DNA from: JBBIMS01 sp964531645
Lineage (GTDB): Bacteria; Acidobacteriota; Aminicenantia; JBFLYD01; JBBIMS01
Direction: 5' to 3'
Assembly (NCBI GenBank): GCA_964531645.1
Contig: CAZHEF010000003.1
Span: forward strand, 1 to 64,000
DNA length: 64,000 bases
Notes under the pieces: generated by a model
What the model saw: the letters and a program-made list of their open reading frames with translations, nothing else
Told to the model about the DNA's origin: nothing
Databases searched by the model: none
Translations under genes and position numbers: made by a program
Part shown: one piece after another, positions 43,837 through 53,282 of the stretch
Numbering within the stretch: position 1 is the stretch's first letter
Layout: the number at the start of each line of letters is the position of its first letter

Positions 43837-44136
43837 GTGATAACAAAGGAATTAGTTATGCAAAAACTTTCTGAAGTTGTAGACCCAGAAATAGGTCTAA
43901 ATATTGTTGAAATGGGGCTTATTTATAGTGTTGAAATAAATGGAGAGTCAGTGGATGTAAAAATGACACTGACCGCCCCAGGATGCCCTCTTCAAAACAC
44001 TCTTGTCTCTATAGCTAAAGATGCCATTCAACAGATCCAAGGGATAAAAAATGTAAACATCCAGATTGTCTGGGATCCACCATGGCACCCATCAATGATG
44101 TCAGAGGAGGCTAAGAAGAAACTTGGCTTCAGCTGA
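43837..44136 (+). CDS. MIP18/DUF59 family protein (SufT-like)
   Basis: 99 residues: VVDPEIGLNIVEMGLIYSVEI, MTLTAPGCPLQNTL and QIVWDPPWHPSMMSEEAKKKLGF are the family's conserved blocks (Cys in APGCP, WDPPW). Members help mature Fe-S proteins. It has a GGAGG 6 bases before the GTG start. It is a single gene, with a divergent thiL upstream. Confidence 0.92.
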   Translation: MITKELVMQKLSEVVDPEIGLNIVEMGLIYSVEINGESVDVKMTLTAPGCPLQNTLVSIAKDAIQQIQGIKNVNIQIVWDPPWHPSMMSEEAKKKLGFS

Positions 44137-44264
44137 AGAATATTTTTGCTCTTTAAAATATTTTTCTACGAATTATGCAACTTCTTTGAAAAGGAGTTTG
44201 AAGGACTTGACAAGGATATTTTTTTATGATACCCATAAAGAGAAAATGAGCTGGATTTGAGCTG

Positions 44265-45164
44265 ATGAAAAGATATTACACATTTATGATAATTCCTTCC
44301 TCAACGGCAAGAACCAAAAAAATTGTTCTGAGCAACAAAACCATCAGATTCTTCTTTACTACATTTTCAATTTTTTTCATTGCTTTTTTCCTCATCTTTC
44401 TTGATTGGTTAAGGACAAGTTATGCAAAGCTCGAACTGAAAAGGTTAAAGGCAGAAAGTGTAAAACAGAAAGAGAGAATTAGAATGTATGAGGATCTGAC
44501 GAAGGAACTGCAGGAAAAAATAAACAGTTTTAAAAGTTATACAGAAAAGCTAAATGTTTTTGCTGGTCTTCAGTCCCCTTACGCTTTAAAGGAAGTGGGC
44601 TCTGGAGGTGCAAACAGAAACGATATTGGAACAATTTTATCTAGCTCTATTCAGAAGCCAGCTCTTGAAAACCCTGAAATCATCAAAAAAGCAGCCAGCG
44701 AAGTTGAGCAGAATCTGAAGATTCTTGATCAATTTTTCAAGGATCAGAGTCTTCGCCTCTCGTCTTTACCTTCCATCTGGCCAACAAGAGGTTATCTGAG
44801 TGGATTCTTCGGAAATAGAAGAGATCCATTTACAGGAAAGATAGAATTCCATTCTGGCCTTGACATCTCAACTCAGTTAGGGAATAAAGTATTTGCCACT
44901 GCAAATGGGATAGTAATTGCTGCAGAATATAGGAAAGGATATGGAAACATTGTAATAATAGACCATGGATTTGGATTTTCCACTCTTTATGCCCATCTCT
45001 CAAAAATATGTGTTAAAGAGGCTCAGAAAGTTAAGAGATGGGATGTCATAGGCTATGTTGGAACAACAGGCAAAAGCACAGGACCTCATCTCCACTACGA
45101 AGTCCGTCGATACAATCAATCTGTAAACCCCCTTGATTTTATCCTTGAAGATTTTAATATTTAA
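44265..45164 (+). CDS. M23 family murein endopeptidase (LytM/EnvC-like)
   Basis: 299 residues: an N-terminal transmembrane helix (about 27-48), a coiled coil (55-92) and a C-terminal LytM domain (about 170-290). Zinc ligands appear in FHSGLDIS (His, Asp) and HLHYEV, with the conserved HG.G..TLYAHLS. The intact HxxxD and HxH indicate an active endopeptidase or a regulator of an amidase. It is probably inner-membrane-anchored in the periplasm. It is followed by the frameshifted zinc-ribbon gene. Confidence 0.92.
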   Translation: MKRYYTFMIIPSSTARTKKIVLSNKTIRFFFTTFSIFFIAFFLIFLDWLRTSYAKLELKRLKAESVKQKERIRMYEDLTKELQEKINSFKSYTEKLNVFAGLQSPYALKEVGSGGANRNDIGTILSSSIQKPALENPEIIKKAASEVEQNLKILDQFFKDQSLRLSSLPSIWPTRGYLSGFFGNRRDPFTGKIEFHSGLDISTQLGNKVFATANGIVIAAEYRKGYGNIVIIDHGFGFSTLYAHLSKICVKEAQKVKRWDVIGYVGTTGKSTGPHLHYEVRRYNQSVNPLDFILEDFNI

Positions 45165-45242
45165 AAATTTCAGGGGGAAAGAACACGAAGAAAAAAAATA
45201 AATAATAAGTCATTTGGAATTAAAATTTGGATAGTATTCATA

Positions 45243-45954
45243 GTGGTTTTTATGATAACTCCGATCAAAGCTACTACCTATGCTTTGATGACAATAACAT
45301 TTGAAATAGAGAAAAGATGTGCTGTATGTGGAAAGGTAAGTAAGCAAATAGCACTTATGTCAACAAATGCCATTGGATATTCTGACCTGGATATGAGACC
45401 GCCTGAAATGGAACGGTCAACTATCAATACATGGATACAAATATGTCCTTCATGCGGGTATCGCGCTTTAGATATATCTGAGCTGATTGAAAAATCATCA
45501 GAAGCGGTTAACAGCGACTTTATCAACAACAGCTAAATAACCCAGAATTACCAAAACTATCAAATGACTTTCTTTGTCTTTCGCTAATTTTTGAAAACGC
45601 TGGTAAATATGCAAGGGCGGGATGTGCTACAATCTACGCTGCCTGGACGTGTGACGATGCTGGTAATGATACTGGTGCAAGAAATTGTCGCAAAAGAGCG
45701 TTCACTTTACTACAAAAGGCAAAAGAAAATGGTCAAAAATTTGCTGAAGGGGTTAGAGCAGAGGAAACTATAATGGTTGACTTGCTGAGACGCTCTGGAC
45801 AGTTTGAATTGGCCATGAGGATCTGTGAAGAGAGAGGTTAAATAAGAAACCTGAGAAACTAATCTCAGATATTTTGAAGTTTCAGAAGATGCTTATTAAC
45901 AAGTCAGATACTGCTTGCCATACAATTGAAGAAGCAATTAGAAAAAAAGAATAA
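45243..45954 (+). pseudogene. Zinc-ribbon/DUF2225-like protein, split by two frameshifts
   Basis: The first frame encodes FEIEKRCAVCGKVSKQ and IQICPSCGYRALDISELIEKSS, a CxxC...CxxC zinc ribbon, and stops at 45536. From about 45520 another frame continues coherently (RLYQQQLNNPELPKLS, NAGKYARAGCATIYAAW, then LLRRSGQFELAMRIC). Then at the TAA 45839 a third frame gives LNKKPEKLISDILKFQK and CHTIEEAIRKKE to TAA 45954. Two single-base shifts are needed. The upstream frame (NKSFGIKIWIVFIVVFMITP) looks like a signal peptide lacking a start. Either a true pseudogene or repeated sequencing errors in this stretch. Confidence 0.65.
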
Positions 45955-45974
45955 TATCGAGAATTAAAAGCACT

Positions 45975-46004
45975 TCGCTGACAGCTCCTAACTTACAGCT
46001 AAGA
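45975..46004. repeat. AGCTGT-type interspersed repeat
   Basis: cgctgacagctcctaactta followed by cagctaag resembles the copies at 27262, 42723 and 47860. It lies in the 174-base gap between the zinc-ribbon pseudogene and the Fis-like gene. Confidence 0.45.
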
Positions 46005-46128
46005 ATGTCCTCCTCTTGTTACCCTATTTCCTTTGCCCCCTGAGTTATCCACTTCTTAGGTGGAATTAAATATCAAAGATAACAGACTCGGAAGACATTA
46101 AAATCTTTACTTTTTACCTTTTAACTTT

Positions 46129-46362
46129 TTACTTTGCTTTTATCTTAAGGGAGTTCATTTTACCTGCCAGTGTGTTTCTGTGAATTCCAAGCATTTTTGA
46201 TGCTTTAAATTTATTCCCTTTTTGAATTTTCAATGTAATCTCTATGAAAACCTTTTCAAATTCAGATAAAGCCTCTTTGAGATAAATATTCGATTCAATC
46301 ATTTCCTTTGCAATTATTTCCATTTTTTCTCTTATGGATAATTCCTTAAATTCTTTTACCAT
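46129..46362 (-). CDS. Fis-type helix-turn-helix protein
   Basis: About 77 residues from ATG 46362 (AGGAGGG 5 bases upstream; ATG 46410 would give 93 residues but overlaps cvpA far more). The C-terminal segment KASKMLGIHRNTLAGKMNSLKI is the HTH_8/Fis DNA-binding helix-turn-helix, as in NtrC-type activators and Fis. It may be a nucleoid-associated or small regulatory protein. It is cotranscribed with cvpA and overlaps it by about 17 bases. Confidence 0.8.
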   Translation of the reverse strand: MVKEFKELSIREKMEIIAKEMIESNIYLKEALSEFEKVFIEITLKIQKGNKFKASKMLGIHRNTLAGKMNSLKIKAK

Positions 46363-46888
46363 TAATCCCTCCTGCTTCAAATTTTTCAAGGTTTTCTCTG
46401 TATTTTTCATAAATATCCGAAGGGAAAATTTTAGCTAAAGAATCAGTAATGTCAAGGGAATAAAAAGCAATGGAAGATCTCTCTGTCAATCTTAAATTCG
46501 GGAGAAAAACAATCGTCAGGACTATTAGTATCAGAACAATAACAACCCCTTTAATACCACCAAAAACAAGTCCAGCCATTCTATCGAGGAATTTAAGGGA
46601 ACCTTTTATAAATAACTTCTTTGCAATGAAGGCAAGAATAGAACCTATAAGCATAAATAAAATCATAATAAGGAAGAAAGAAAGAAAATTGCAGAGAATT
46701 TCATTTCCAAAAATTGGTCGTATAATACTCGAAAGATTTCTCCAGTTTTCTATAGCTACTACCAACCCAATTACAAAAAAAGTAATGGATATGATCTCTT
46801 TGAAAAATCCTTTTATAAATCCCATCACAAGAGTATAAAGAATTATTATTAAAAAAAGAAGGTCGAACCATGGAAAACTTTCACTCAT
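46346..46888 (-). CDS. CvpA family membrane protein
   Basis: About 180 residues from ATG 46888 (GGAG 8 bases upstream), with four predicted membrane helices. Seen: FPWFDLLFLIIILYTLVMGFIKGFFKE, FVIGLVVAIENW, LSFFLIMILFMLIGSILAFIAKK and LDRMAGLVFGGIKGVVIVLILIV. The GFIKGF..E and LDR..G..FG..KG motifs define CvpA (colicin V production / solute stress) proteins. It overlaps or abuts the PHP gene upstream and the Fis-like gene downstream. Confidence 0.9.
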   Translation of the reverse strand: MSESFPWFDLLFLIIILYTLVMGFIKGFFKEIISITFFVIGLVVAIENWRNLSSIIRPIFGNEILCNFLSFFLIMILFMLIGSILAFIAKKLFIKGSLKFLDRMAGLVFGGIKGVVIVLILIVLTIVFLPNLRLTERSSIAFYSLDITDSLAKIFPSDIYEKYRENLEKFEAGGINGKRI

Positions 46889-46889
46889 T

Positions 46890-47759
46890 TCATCTTCTCC
46901 TTTCCATAAGCATCTCAACTATAGTGTAATCTCCATCTTCAATGGATGCAAAAGCAACATATGGCTTTATATTTCCATGAAAATCTGAGCCAGGGGTTGG
47001 GACAAGGTCAAGCTCCTCCGAGATTTCATAATAGAACAATTTTTCCTCAGGAGTATGATATGATGTCCACACTTCAACACCTTCAAGCCCTTTTCTTTTC
47101 AAATATAAAATATCCTCTCTGTCCACTCTACAAAATGAAGCACCTGGATGGGCTAAAACAGGAACTCCACCCGAATTCTTTACAGCTTCAATCGCCTCTT
47201 CAGTGGATACATAGTTAAAGGGAACATAGGCGTGTCCACCGGGTTCAAAGTAATCTTTGTAAAATCTGTAGGGAGCTTTTGCGGGTTCGTCACGATATTT
47301 CTTTAACAATGGATGGTCAGGCAGTCTCAGAAATAAGACTCTTGCAATTGCTGTTCCTATAGGAATAGTATCTGGAGAATGAGAAAGAACATCGTCAATT
47401 CTTATGGAGAAACCAATTTCCTGAAGTTTCTTTATTCTTTTCTCCGCAAGAAACATTCTTCCCTTTTTAAGCCTATCAAGAAGTTCTATGATCTGTCCTT
47501 CTCTTTCAACGAATGGTGATAGAATATGGAGTTCTCTTCCATTGAAGTGAGTTGTAATCTCAACACTCTGTATTACTTCTACTTTTTTTTGACCACCGAT
47601 CTCCAGTGCTTCTGGATAGGCATCGAGAGTGTCGTGGTCTGCAATGGAAATTGCTCTCAATTTTCCTAATGAGAGTTCAATTATTTCTTTAATGCTTAGA
47701 TCACCATCAGAACTTTTGTTGGAATGAATATGTAAATCTATTCTCCCTTTTTCTTCCAT
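46890..47759 (-). CDS. PHP-domain metal-dependent phosphoesterase (RNase AM/YciV-like)
   Basis: 289 residues with the PHP metal-binding motifs: DLHIHSNKSSDGDLS (H-x-H), ISIADHDTLDAY (D-H-D), PVLAHPG, and PGSDFHG. Family members hydrolyse 5' phosphate-containing nucleotides and short RNAs. It is the first gene of a three-gene cluster with cvpA and the Fis-like gene. Confidence 0.88.
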   Translation of the reverse strand: MEEKGRIDLHIHSNKSSDGDLSIKEIIELSLGKLRAISIADHDTLDAYPEALEIGGQKKVEVIQSVEITTHFNGRELHILSPFVEREGQIIELLDRLKKGRMFLAEKRIKKLQEIGFSIRIDDVLSHSPDTIPIGTAIARVLFLRLPDHPLLKKYRDEPAKAPYRFYKDYFEPGGHAYVPFNYVSTEEAIEAVKNSGGVPVLAHPGASFCRVDREDILYLKRKGLEGVEVWTSYHTPEEKLFYYEISEELDLVPTPGSDFHGNIKPYVAFASIEDGDYTIVEMLMERRR

Positions 47760-47825
47760 TTCTGTTAACCTTGAAAAATTTCAAATGAGCAACGGGCTAA
47801 AATCTCAGAGCTAAAAGCCAATATT

Positions 47826-47892
47826 CGCAGACTAAAGTCTGCGGAAACCTTCTCTTTTAGCTGTAAACTGTCAGCTGAAAGCTTAAAGCTAT
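47826..47892. repeat. Intergenic hairpin and AGCTGT-type repeat
   Basis: CGCAGACT (47826-47833) pairs with AGTCTGCG (47836-47843), of the common GCAGACTAAAGTCTGC intergenic type. It is followed by agctgtaaactgtcagctga (47861-47880) with aagctt nearby. No gene lies in 47760-48031, and the rest is AT/CT-rich. Confidence 0.5.
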
Positions 47893-48031
47893 TATGTCTT
47901 GCGACTTTCATTCTACACTCTCTCTACTCCGCCTTATTTAGTTAGTTTACTTGTCTCGCTAAACTTTCCTCTCCTCTATTTTTATATCTGGAAAATTATT
48001 TTTCAAATCTTTCTAATGTGCTTCTTACTAT

Positions 48032-49456
48032 CTACTCTACGACTTCAAATTGTGCCTTAACCTCTTTGGCTATATTAGCAATCTTGTCTGTTATTTTTAC
48101 TGTAAGCTCATATTTTCCAGGTTCGATAAGATTAAGGGGAATTGGGTATCCTCCAACAAGAGCCTGCGTCGCTCCCTCTGGAACTTCCATCTCATTTGTA
48201 TCAGGAGGAAGCTGATATGCTTTTTTATCAGATTTTATCGTAATTTCTGTCAAAATTGAGCACTTTTTGTTTTCAGTTTTAAAATTGTAAATTTTATAAA
48301 GAAAGTTTAGAGTTTCTGTTCTCTTGAAGACCAAACTCCATCTTGGATTTGCTCTGAATTGCCCAAAAATGAATGTGCTAACATCCTCTTTTGATATCAT
48401 TCCAATGTTCTCAACATCCCCCGTTAGAATTGGAGAGCTTACTATCAACTCTTCAGTCCAGAAATTTGGAATTTCTACATCTAAAATTTTTAATGTATAC
48501 CTCTCAGAATCTTTATCTTTAAGACCAAGATACAACTTATAATTCTTTGGCATAGCTGGAATACCAGCATAAACAAGACCATTATCACCTTCTGCCATTG
48601 GATCCACCTGTTTCATGAAATCCTCAAAAGTTCCATCCTCAGCTCTTACCCTTCCAAAAATAACCGCTTTTTTCAAAGGATTATCTTTTAAGCTATATTT
48701 TACTAAAATCGTCAGGTAAGTTGAGCCATTCATTGCCTTGTCAAAGTATGTCCTCCACTTTATTGGTATATCTTCATGTTCCTGCGCTATTGAGATTGCC
48801 TCTTCAATTTTCTTTCCTTCAAATGAGTTTGCAGGGATTATAAATTTCTTCTGATACCTGGGAATCTCTTTAAGACCAGGATTTACAATATATTTGAGGG
48901 AGGCTGTCATTAAAAGCTGGATAATTTTAGGCTGGGTGAGGGATGCATCTATTTCGTAGCCATACTGTCTGTCCACAAAGTAGATTTTGAAGGACTCAAG
49001 GAAGCCAAGTTCTGGCATTGGGGGATAAAGCCACACCTCAGGCTGTGAAGGTGTTGCTCCTTCACTCAGAACAGATTTAACTGATGTATCTGTATATCTC
49101 TGGGAAGGTTGCCCAAGGAGCACATAAACTCTTCCCATATCTGATCTCGCACCCCTTCTGCTCCCATAAGTAAAAGTCTTGTTTGCATATTCAAGCCTTT
49201 TGTAATAGAGATCTTTGAACTCATTCTCTTCAGTAAGGGGTGTAGGGTCTCTTTTTGCCCAGAAAATTGTAATAAATTCGTCTCTCTCTTTGTCTGTTTT
49301 AAGCTCTTTGAAAGCCTTCTCTTCATCTTTAGTAATTATCAGGAAAACTTCATCTTTCAACCACTTATCGTATTTATCTTTTTTTGCAAAGAGGGATAAA
49401 GAAAATGAGGAAAATAAAAAAAGAACAAAAAATAAATAACTAAATAGCTTTTTCAC
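48032..49456 (-). CDS. GWxTD-domain protein (long paralogue)
   Basis: 474 residues with a signal peptide (MKKLFSYLFFVLFLFSSFSLSLFA). The GWxTD domain reads VFLIITKDEEKAFKELKTDKE, FITIFWAKRDPTP, LYYKRLEYANKTF, RRGARSDMGRVYVLLGQP (here variant R-S-D-M-G) and EVWLYPP. A long beta-rich C-terminal part (250-474) is probably immunoglobulin-like. It is a paralogue of the lipoprotein at 31914 but lacks a lipobox. It is divergent from the tetR gene by 109 bases and shares the operator region. Confidence 0.85.
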   Translation of the reverse strand: MKKLFSYLFFVLFLFSSFSLSLFAKKDKYDKWLKDEVFLIITKDEEKAFKELKTDKERDEFITIFWAKRDPTPLTEENEFKDLYYKRLEYANKTFTYGSRRGARSDMGRVYVLLGQPSQRYTDTSVKSVLSEGATPSQPEVWLYPPMPELGFLESFKIYFVDRQYGYEIDASLTQPKIIQLLMTASLKYIVNPGLKEIPRYQKKFIIPANSFEGKKIEEAISIAQEHEDIPIKWRTYFDKAMNGSTYLTILVKYSLKDNPLKKAVIFGRVRAEDGTFEDFMKQVDPMAEGDNGLVYAGIPAMPKNYKLYLGLKDKDSERYTLKILDVEIPNFWTEELIVSSPILTGDVENIGMISKEDVSTFIFGQFRANPRWSLVFKRTETLNFLYKIYNFKTENKKCSILTEITIKSDKKAYQLPPDTNEMEVPEGATQALVGGYPIPLNLIEPGKYELTVKITDKIANIAKEVKAQFEVVE

Positions 49457-49516
49457 TATAACCTCCTAAAAAGAGTTTTTATCACGCCAAATTAAAAAAG
49501 TCAATTCCTCAAAAAC

Positions 49517-49545
49517 TTGACATGTATGTCAAAAAATAATAGAAT
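49517..49545 (+). promoter_or_regulatory. tetR promoter with overlapping palindromic operator
   Basis: TTGACA (49517-49522), a 17-base spacer and TAGAAT (49540-49545) form a near-consensus sigma-70 promoter for the tetR gene. The -35 and its downstream bases read TTGACATGTATGTCAA (49517-49532), a perfect 16-bp palindrome of the size bound by TetR-family dimers. Repressor binding there would block the promoter, giving autoregulation of the tetR-MMPL cassette, and might also affect the divergent GWxTD gene. Confidence 0.7.
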
Positions 49546-49564
49546 TTAGACTGGGTGGTCGAAA

Positions 49565-50149
49565 TTGGATAAAAAGAGGGAAAGGACAAAAGAGATATTG
49601 AAAGCTGATGAGCTAATATTTCTTAGAAATGGATTCAACAATTCCTCCATGGATGAAATTGCTGATTTTGCAGACATTGGAAAGGGAACGATTTATTATT
49701 ATTTCAAAAGCAAAGAAGAAATTTTCTTTATTCTCATCAAGAGGGAGGCGGATAGAGTTTACGAGGAAATAGTAAAAAGAGTATCGGCGAAAAAATCTTT
49801 ATACAGGGTTATTAAAGAAGTTATGTCTTTTTATCTTGAATATTTCTCTAAAAACCCAACATTTCTAAGGCTCTTTTTCCCCTGCATTGCAGGCTTAGTT
49901 AAGATTGAAAATAAAGATCTTCTTAAAAGATATACAAAAAGTTACAGAAAGCATCTTCAATTTATAAAGAGGATTATATCTTTAAAGATTAATGAAAAGG
50001 GAGTCCCCTTAAGTGCAAAATGTTTGCTAAACCTTATCAATGTAATTCAGATTGGAATTGGACTCAAACTTCTCGAAGGAAAAGAGAAAGAAGCAAGAGA
50101 GTCTTTGAAACTTTTCTTTAGGATACTCAAGAAATTCCTGGAGGGATGA
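49565..50149 (+). CDS. TetR-family transcriptional regulator
   Basis: 194 residues with the N-terminal HTH ADELIFLRNGFNNSSMDEIADFADIGKGTIYYYFKSKEEIFF (continuing pattern at about 14-55) and a helical C-terminal ligand domain of no assigned specificity. It starts with TTG 49565 (GGTGG upstream). Its stop touches the MMPL start at 50150, so it is the first gene of the cassette and probably controls it. The inducer may be a lipid or hydrophobic compound, as for many TetR proteins of MMPL operons. Confidence 0.92.
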   Translation: MDKKRERTKEILKADELIFLRNGFNNSSMDEIADFADIGKGTIYYYFKSKEEIFFILIKREADRVYEEIVKRVSAKKSLYRVIKEVMSFYLEYFSKNPTFLRLFFPCIAGLVKIENKDLLKRYTKSYRKHLQFIKRIISLKINEKGVPLSAKCLLNLINVIQIGIGLKLLEGKEKEARESLKLFFRILKKFLEG

Positions 50150-52486
50150 ATGAAAAAACTCACTGATTTTATCATTAACAACCCCATCAAAATTATTGTT
50201 ATAATCCTTGCAATTTTCTTTTTCTTTGCCTCCTGGACAAAAAATATAACTATTGATCCTGACATAATGAGGGCTCTTCCAAAAAGAATTCCTGAAAGAA
50301 GATATTTTGACAAAATTACAGACATTTTCCCTGGAAAGGAAGCAATATTTATTGCCCTTAAAATAAAGGAGCCTTTTTCAATAGAATCAATAAATTCAAT
50401 TTATTATTTTACAAAGGAACTTGAGGAGATAAAGGGTATATGGAAGGTTTTAAGTCCTACCAATGCTAATAATATAAAGGGGACAGAGGAAGGGCTTGAA
50501 ATTTCTCCCAATCTTTCAGTCCCTATCACAACAAAAGATGAGCTTGATGAATTTAAGGGAAAATTTTTATCTGATGAATTGATGTCAGAGCTTCTTCTGA
50601 GTAAGGATAAAAGAATATTCTTAATAATGCTAACAATCTCAAAAACTGCAGACTCAAAAAAAGTTACTCAGGAAGTAATTAAGTCTGCCGAGGAATTTAA
50701 AAATAAAAACCAGATAATAGAAGAATTACTATTTGCAGGGAAACCCGTAACCACCTATTTCATTGGAAAGATGATCGGTCCAGATATGGGGAAACTCTTT
50801 TCCATCGGGATAGTTCTGATCTTTGCTATTTTCTTTCTTTATTTCAGAAGTCTTAGAGGGGTTCTAATTCCCCTTTTTGTTGTGATATTTTCTGTAACAA
50901 TTCCAGTTGGAACTCTTCCCCTTCTTGGAATCCCATTCTCCCATACCCTCGAAATTATGCCCATAATTGTAATGACAATTGCAGTTGCCTATAGCATCTA
51001 CTTCCTTACAAGTTATTACCAGAATTCAAAGATAATTACTGAAAAAAGAGACCTTGTCCGATTTGTCATTTTCTCTCTTTCAACTCCAATTTTAATGTCA
51101 TCTCTAACAGACATGGCTGGATTCCTCGGTCTTAATGGGTCTGGAGTAGAAAGTTTAAATGAACTTGGAATTTTTACAGCTCTTGGAATATTTGCAGGTT
51201 TAATTGTTAGCATCCTTTTCATTCCATCTTTTCTTCTCTTTTTGAAAGCTCCTAAAAATGCAAAAACTCTGGGAGAATGGTCGGAAAGGACAATGGCTTT
51301 TATAGGAAGAAAAATTGTTGCGAATAGAACACCAATCCTGATTATTTTTGTAATAATTATAATTTTTATGTTTTATGGGATTTCAAAACTTGACTTTGAA
51401 ACAACGACGATTGGCAATCTCCCCAAAAATCATCCTTTGAGGGAATCTGACAGGATAATAAACACCCAATTTTCAGGTTCAACAATCTTAGACATTGTAA
51501 TTGAAGGAAAAGAAGGAAATACTATCAAGGATATTAAAGTCCTCTCTGCTATCCATGATTTAATATCCTACGCTAAAAGTCTTCCCTGTGTAGGAGGAGC
51601 AAGGGGATTCCCAGATGTAGTAGGAAAAATGAACCAGGTTATGCATGGAAATAATAAAAACTATTACAGAATTCCAGCGAAGGAAGAAATAGAATTTTAC
51701 TATGAAGATGGGATTGAAAAAGCCGCCAAAATAAATGGGCAAGAACTTGCTTCCCAGCTGATTCAGCTTTATGAGATGTCAGCATCTCCTGAAGATTTAG
51801 CCTCGATGGTTGACACAGAATACAAAATGACAAAAATATCAATTTTTCTTAAAACCGATAGAAGGACTGTTCTTAAAGAAACTGAGAGAAAAATAAAGGA
51901 ATTTGCTAAAAAAAGATTTGAAGATTTACCTGTTGAGATTCAGAGCACTGGAATGGCAAAGCTTTTCATTGCAATTAACGACAGGGTTGTTAGGGGTCAA
52001 TCTCTCAGCATATTGATTGCCTTTTCAATTGTTTTCTTAATAACTTCCATTATGTTCAGATCCGTTATTCTCGGGCTTTACAGTATCGCACCCCTTTTCT
52101 TTTCCATAATTTTCAATTTTGGAATGATGGGACTTCTAAAAATTAAAGTATCCCTTGAAACCATGGTAGTCTCATCAATTTCAATAGGAGTAGGGGTTGA
52201 TTATGCAATTCAGTTTATTTATTCATTGAGGGAAAAAATTAGAACAGGTCTGAAAATGAATGAGGCTATACCTCTTGTCTTTTCTGAAAGAGGAATTGCT
52301 ATTTTTTTGAACGCAATAGTTACAGCCATTGGATTTTTCACCCTTTACTTTTCGTCTTTAAGGCAAATCTCCAATATGGGATATTTAATGGCTCAGGCAA
52401 TGATTACTGCTTGCCTTGGAGCATTAATTATTTTGCCTGTAATATTCTTACAATTCAATATAAGATTTTTAGGGAGGACACAATGA
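50150..52486 (+). CDS. MMPL-type RND transporter
   Basis: 778 residues with about 12 transmembrane helices in two halves (helices about 14-30, 210-330, 370, then 600-770) and two periplasmic loops. The signatures DPDIMRALPKRIPERRYFDKI (N-terminal periplasmic), LEIMPIIVMTIAVAYSIYFL and SISIGVGVDYAIQFIYSLRE are those of the MMPL family, which exports or translocates lipids and hopanoids. It is cotranscribed with tetR, the LolA-like gene (overlap of 4 bases) and the DUF1302-like gene. The substrate is unknown. Confidence 0.93.
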   Translation: MKKLTDFIINNPIKIIVIILAIFFFFASWTKNITIDPDIMRALPKRIPERRYFDKITDIFPGKEAIFIALKIKEPFSIESINSIYYFTKELEEIKGIWKVLSPTNANNIKGTEEGLEISPNLSVPITTKDELDEFKGKFLSDELMSELLLSKDKRIFLIMLTISKTADSKKVTQEVIKSAEEFKNKNQIIEELLFAGKPVTTYFIGKMIGPDMGKLFSIGIVLIFAIFFLYFRSLRGVLIPLFVVIFSVTIPVGTLPLLGIPFSHTLEIMPIIVMTIAVAYSIYFLTSYYQNSKIITEKRDLVRFVIFSLSTPILMSSLTDMAGFLGLNGSGVESLNELGIFTALGIFAGLIVSILFIPSFLLFLKAPKNAKTLGEWSERTMAFIGRKIVANRTPILIIFVIIIIFMFYGISKLDFETTTIGNLPKNHPLRESDRIINTQFSGSTILDIVIEGKEGNTIKDIKVLSAIHDLISYAKSLPCVGGARGFPDVVGKMNQVMHGNNKNYYRIPAKEEIEFYYEDGIEKAAKINGQELASQLIQLYEMSASPEDLASMVDTEYKMTKISIFLKTDRRTVLKETERKIKEFAKKRFEDLPVEIQSTGMAKLFIAINDRVVRGQSLSILIAFSIVFLITSIMFRSVILGLYSIAPLFFSIIFNFGMMGLLKIKVSLETMVVSSISIGVGVDYAIQFIYSLREKIRTGLKMNEAIPLVFSERGIAIFLNAIVTAIGFFTLYFSSLRQISNMGYLMAQAMITACLGALIILPVIFLQFNIRFLGRTQ

Positions 52487-53268
52487 AAAAATTTTTGTTA
52501 ATTATTTTTTTCTTAGTAATTTTCAGTCTGTCTAATGTATATCCCCAGAGCGGAAGAGAGATAATGGAAAAAGTTATAAACAAGGAAACCTGGAATGATA
52601 TGACTGCAGATCTTTCCTTAACGATAATTGATTCAAGAGGAGGTAAAAGGGAAAGGGAGATAAAATCCTACATGAAAAAATACAATAAGGACGAGACAAA
52701 GATGCTAATGTTCTTTTTAAAGCCTGCAGATGTGAAAGGAACTTCATTTTTAATAGTTGAGCACAAAGATAGGGACGATGACAGATACCTTTACATTCCC
52801 GCTCTTAGAAGAGTGAAAAGAATACTTTCTTCAGGGAAAGGCGGTTCCTTCATGGCTTCTGATTTTTCCTATTATGATATTGGCAAGCCAGAGTTAGAGG
52901 ATTTTAAATACAACTTAATTGGAGATGAGAAAATTGTAGGAGTTGATTGTTATGTTATAGAATGCCTTCCAGTATCACCGCACATTGAAAAAGACACAGG
53001 TTATTCCAAAATTGTCCGATGGGTAAGAAAGGATAATTATATGATTTTAAAATCAGACTACTATTCAAGGGATGGTAAAAAATTCAAAGTTCTTGATGTA
53101 GAAAAGATTGAGGAGATTGAAAAAGTTCTTTTCTCAACAGTTACGACAATGAGAGATATTATATCCAATAGAACGAGCAAAATGGAATTCAAGAACATAA
53201 AAGTAAATACAGGGCTTAAAGATTCTCTATTTTCGGAAACCTCTATGGACAAAATAGTAATTGAATAG
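52483..53268 (+). CDS. LolA-like outer-membrane lipoprotein-sorting protein (periplasmic)
   Basis: About 262 residues: a signal peptide (MKKFLLIIFFLVIFSLSNVYPQ), then the LolA-like fold with MEKVINKETWNDMTADLSLTIID, KMLMFFLKPADVKGTSFLIVEHK, RYLYIPALRRVKRI and SDFSYYDIGKPELEDFKY. This is the pfam LolA_like type commonly linked to MMPL pumps, likely a lipid carrier across the periplasm. The start at ATG 52483 has GGGAGG upstream and overlaps the MMPL stop. Confidence 0.88.
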   Translation: MKKFLLIIFFLVIFSLSNVYPQSGREIMEKVINKETWNDMTADLSLTIIDSRGGKREREIKSYMKKYNKDETKMLMFFLKPADVKGTSFLIVEHKDRDDDRYLYIPALRRVKRILSSGKGGSFMASDFSYYDIGKPELEDFKYNLIGDEKIVGVDCYVIECLPVSPHIEKDTGYSKIVRWVRKDNYMILKSDYYSRDGKKFKVLDVEKIEEIEKVLFSTVTTMRDIISNRTSKMEFKNIKVNTGLKDSLFSETSMDKIVIE

Positions 53269-53282
53269 GAATAGGTTTTGCC

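Noticed and set aside
45591..45773. 60-codon ORF inside the broken zinc-ribbon gene
   Set aside because: Another frame reads coherently through the same stretch and matches the family pattern, so this ORF is a shadow.
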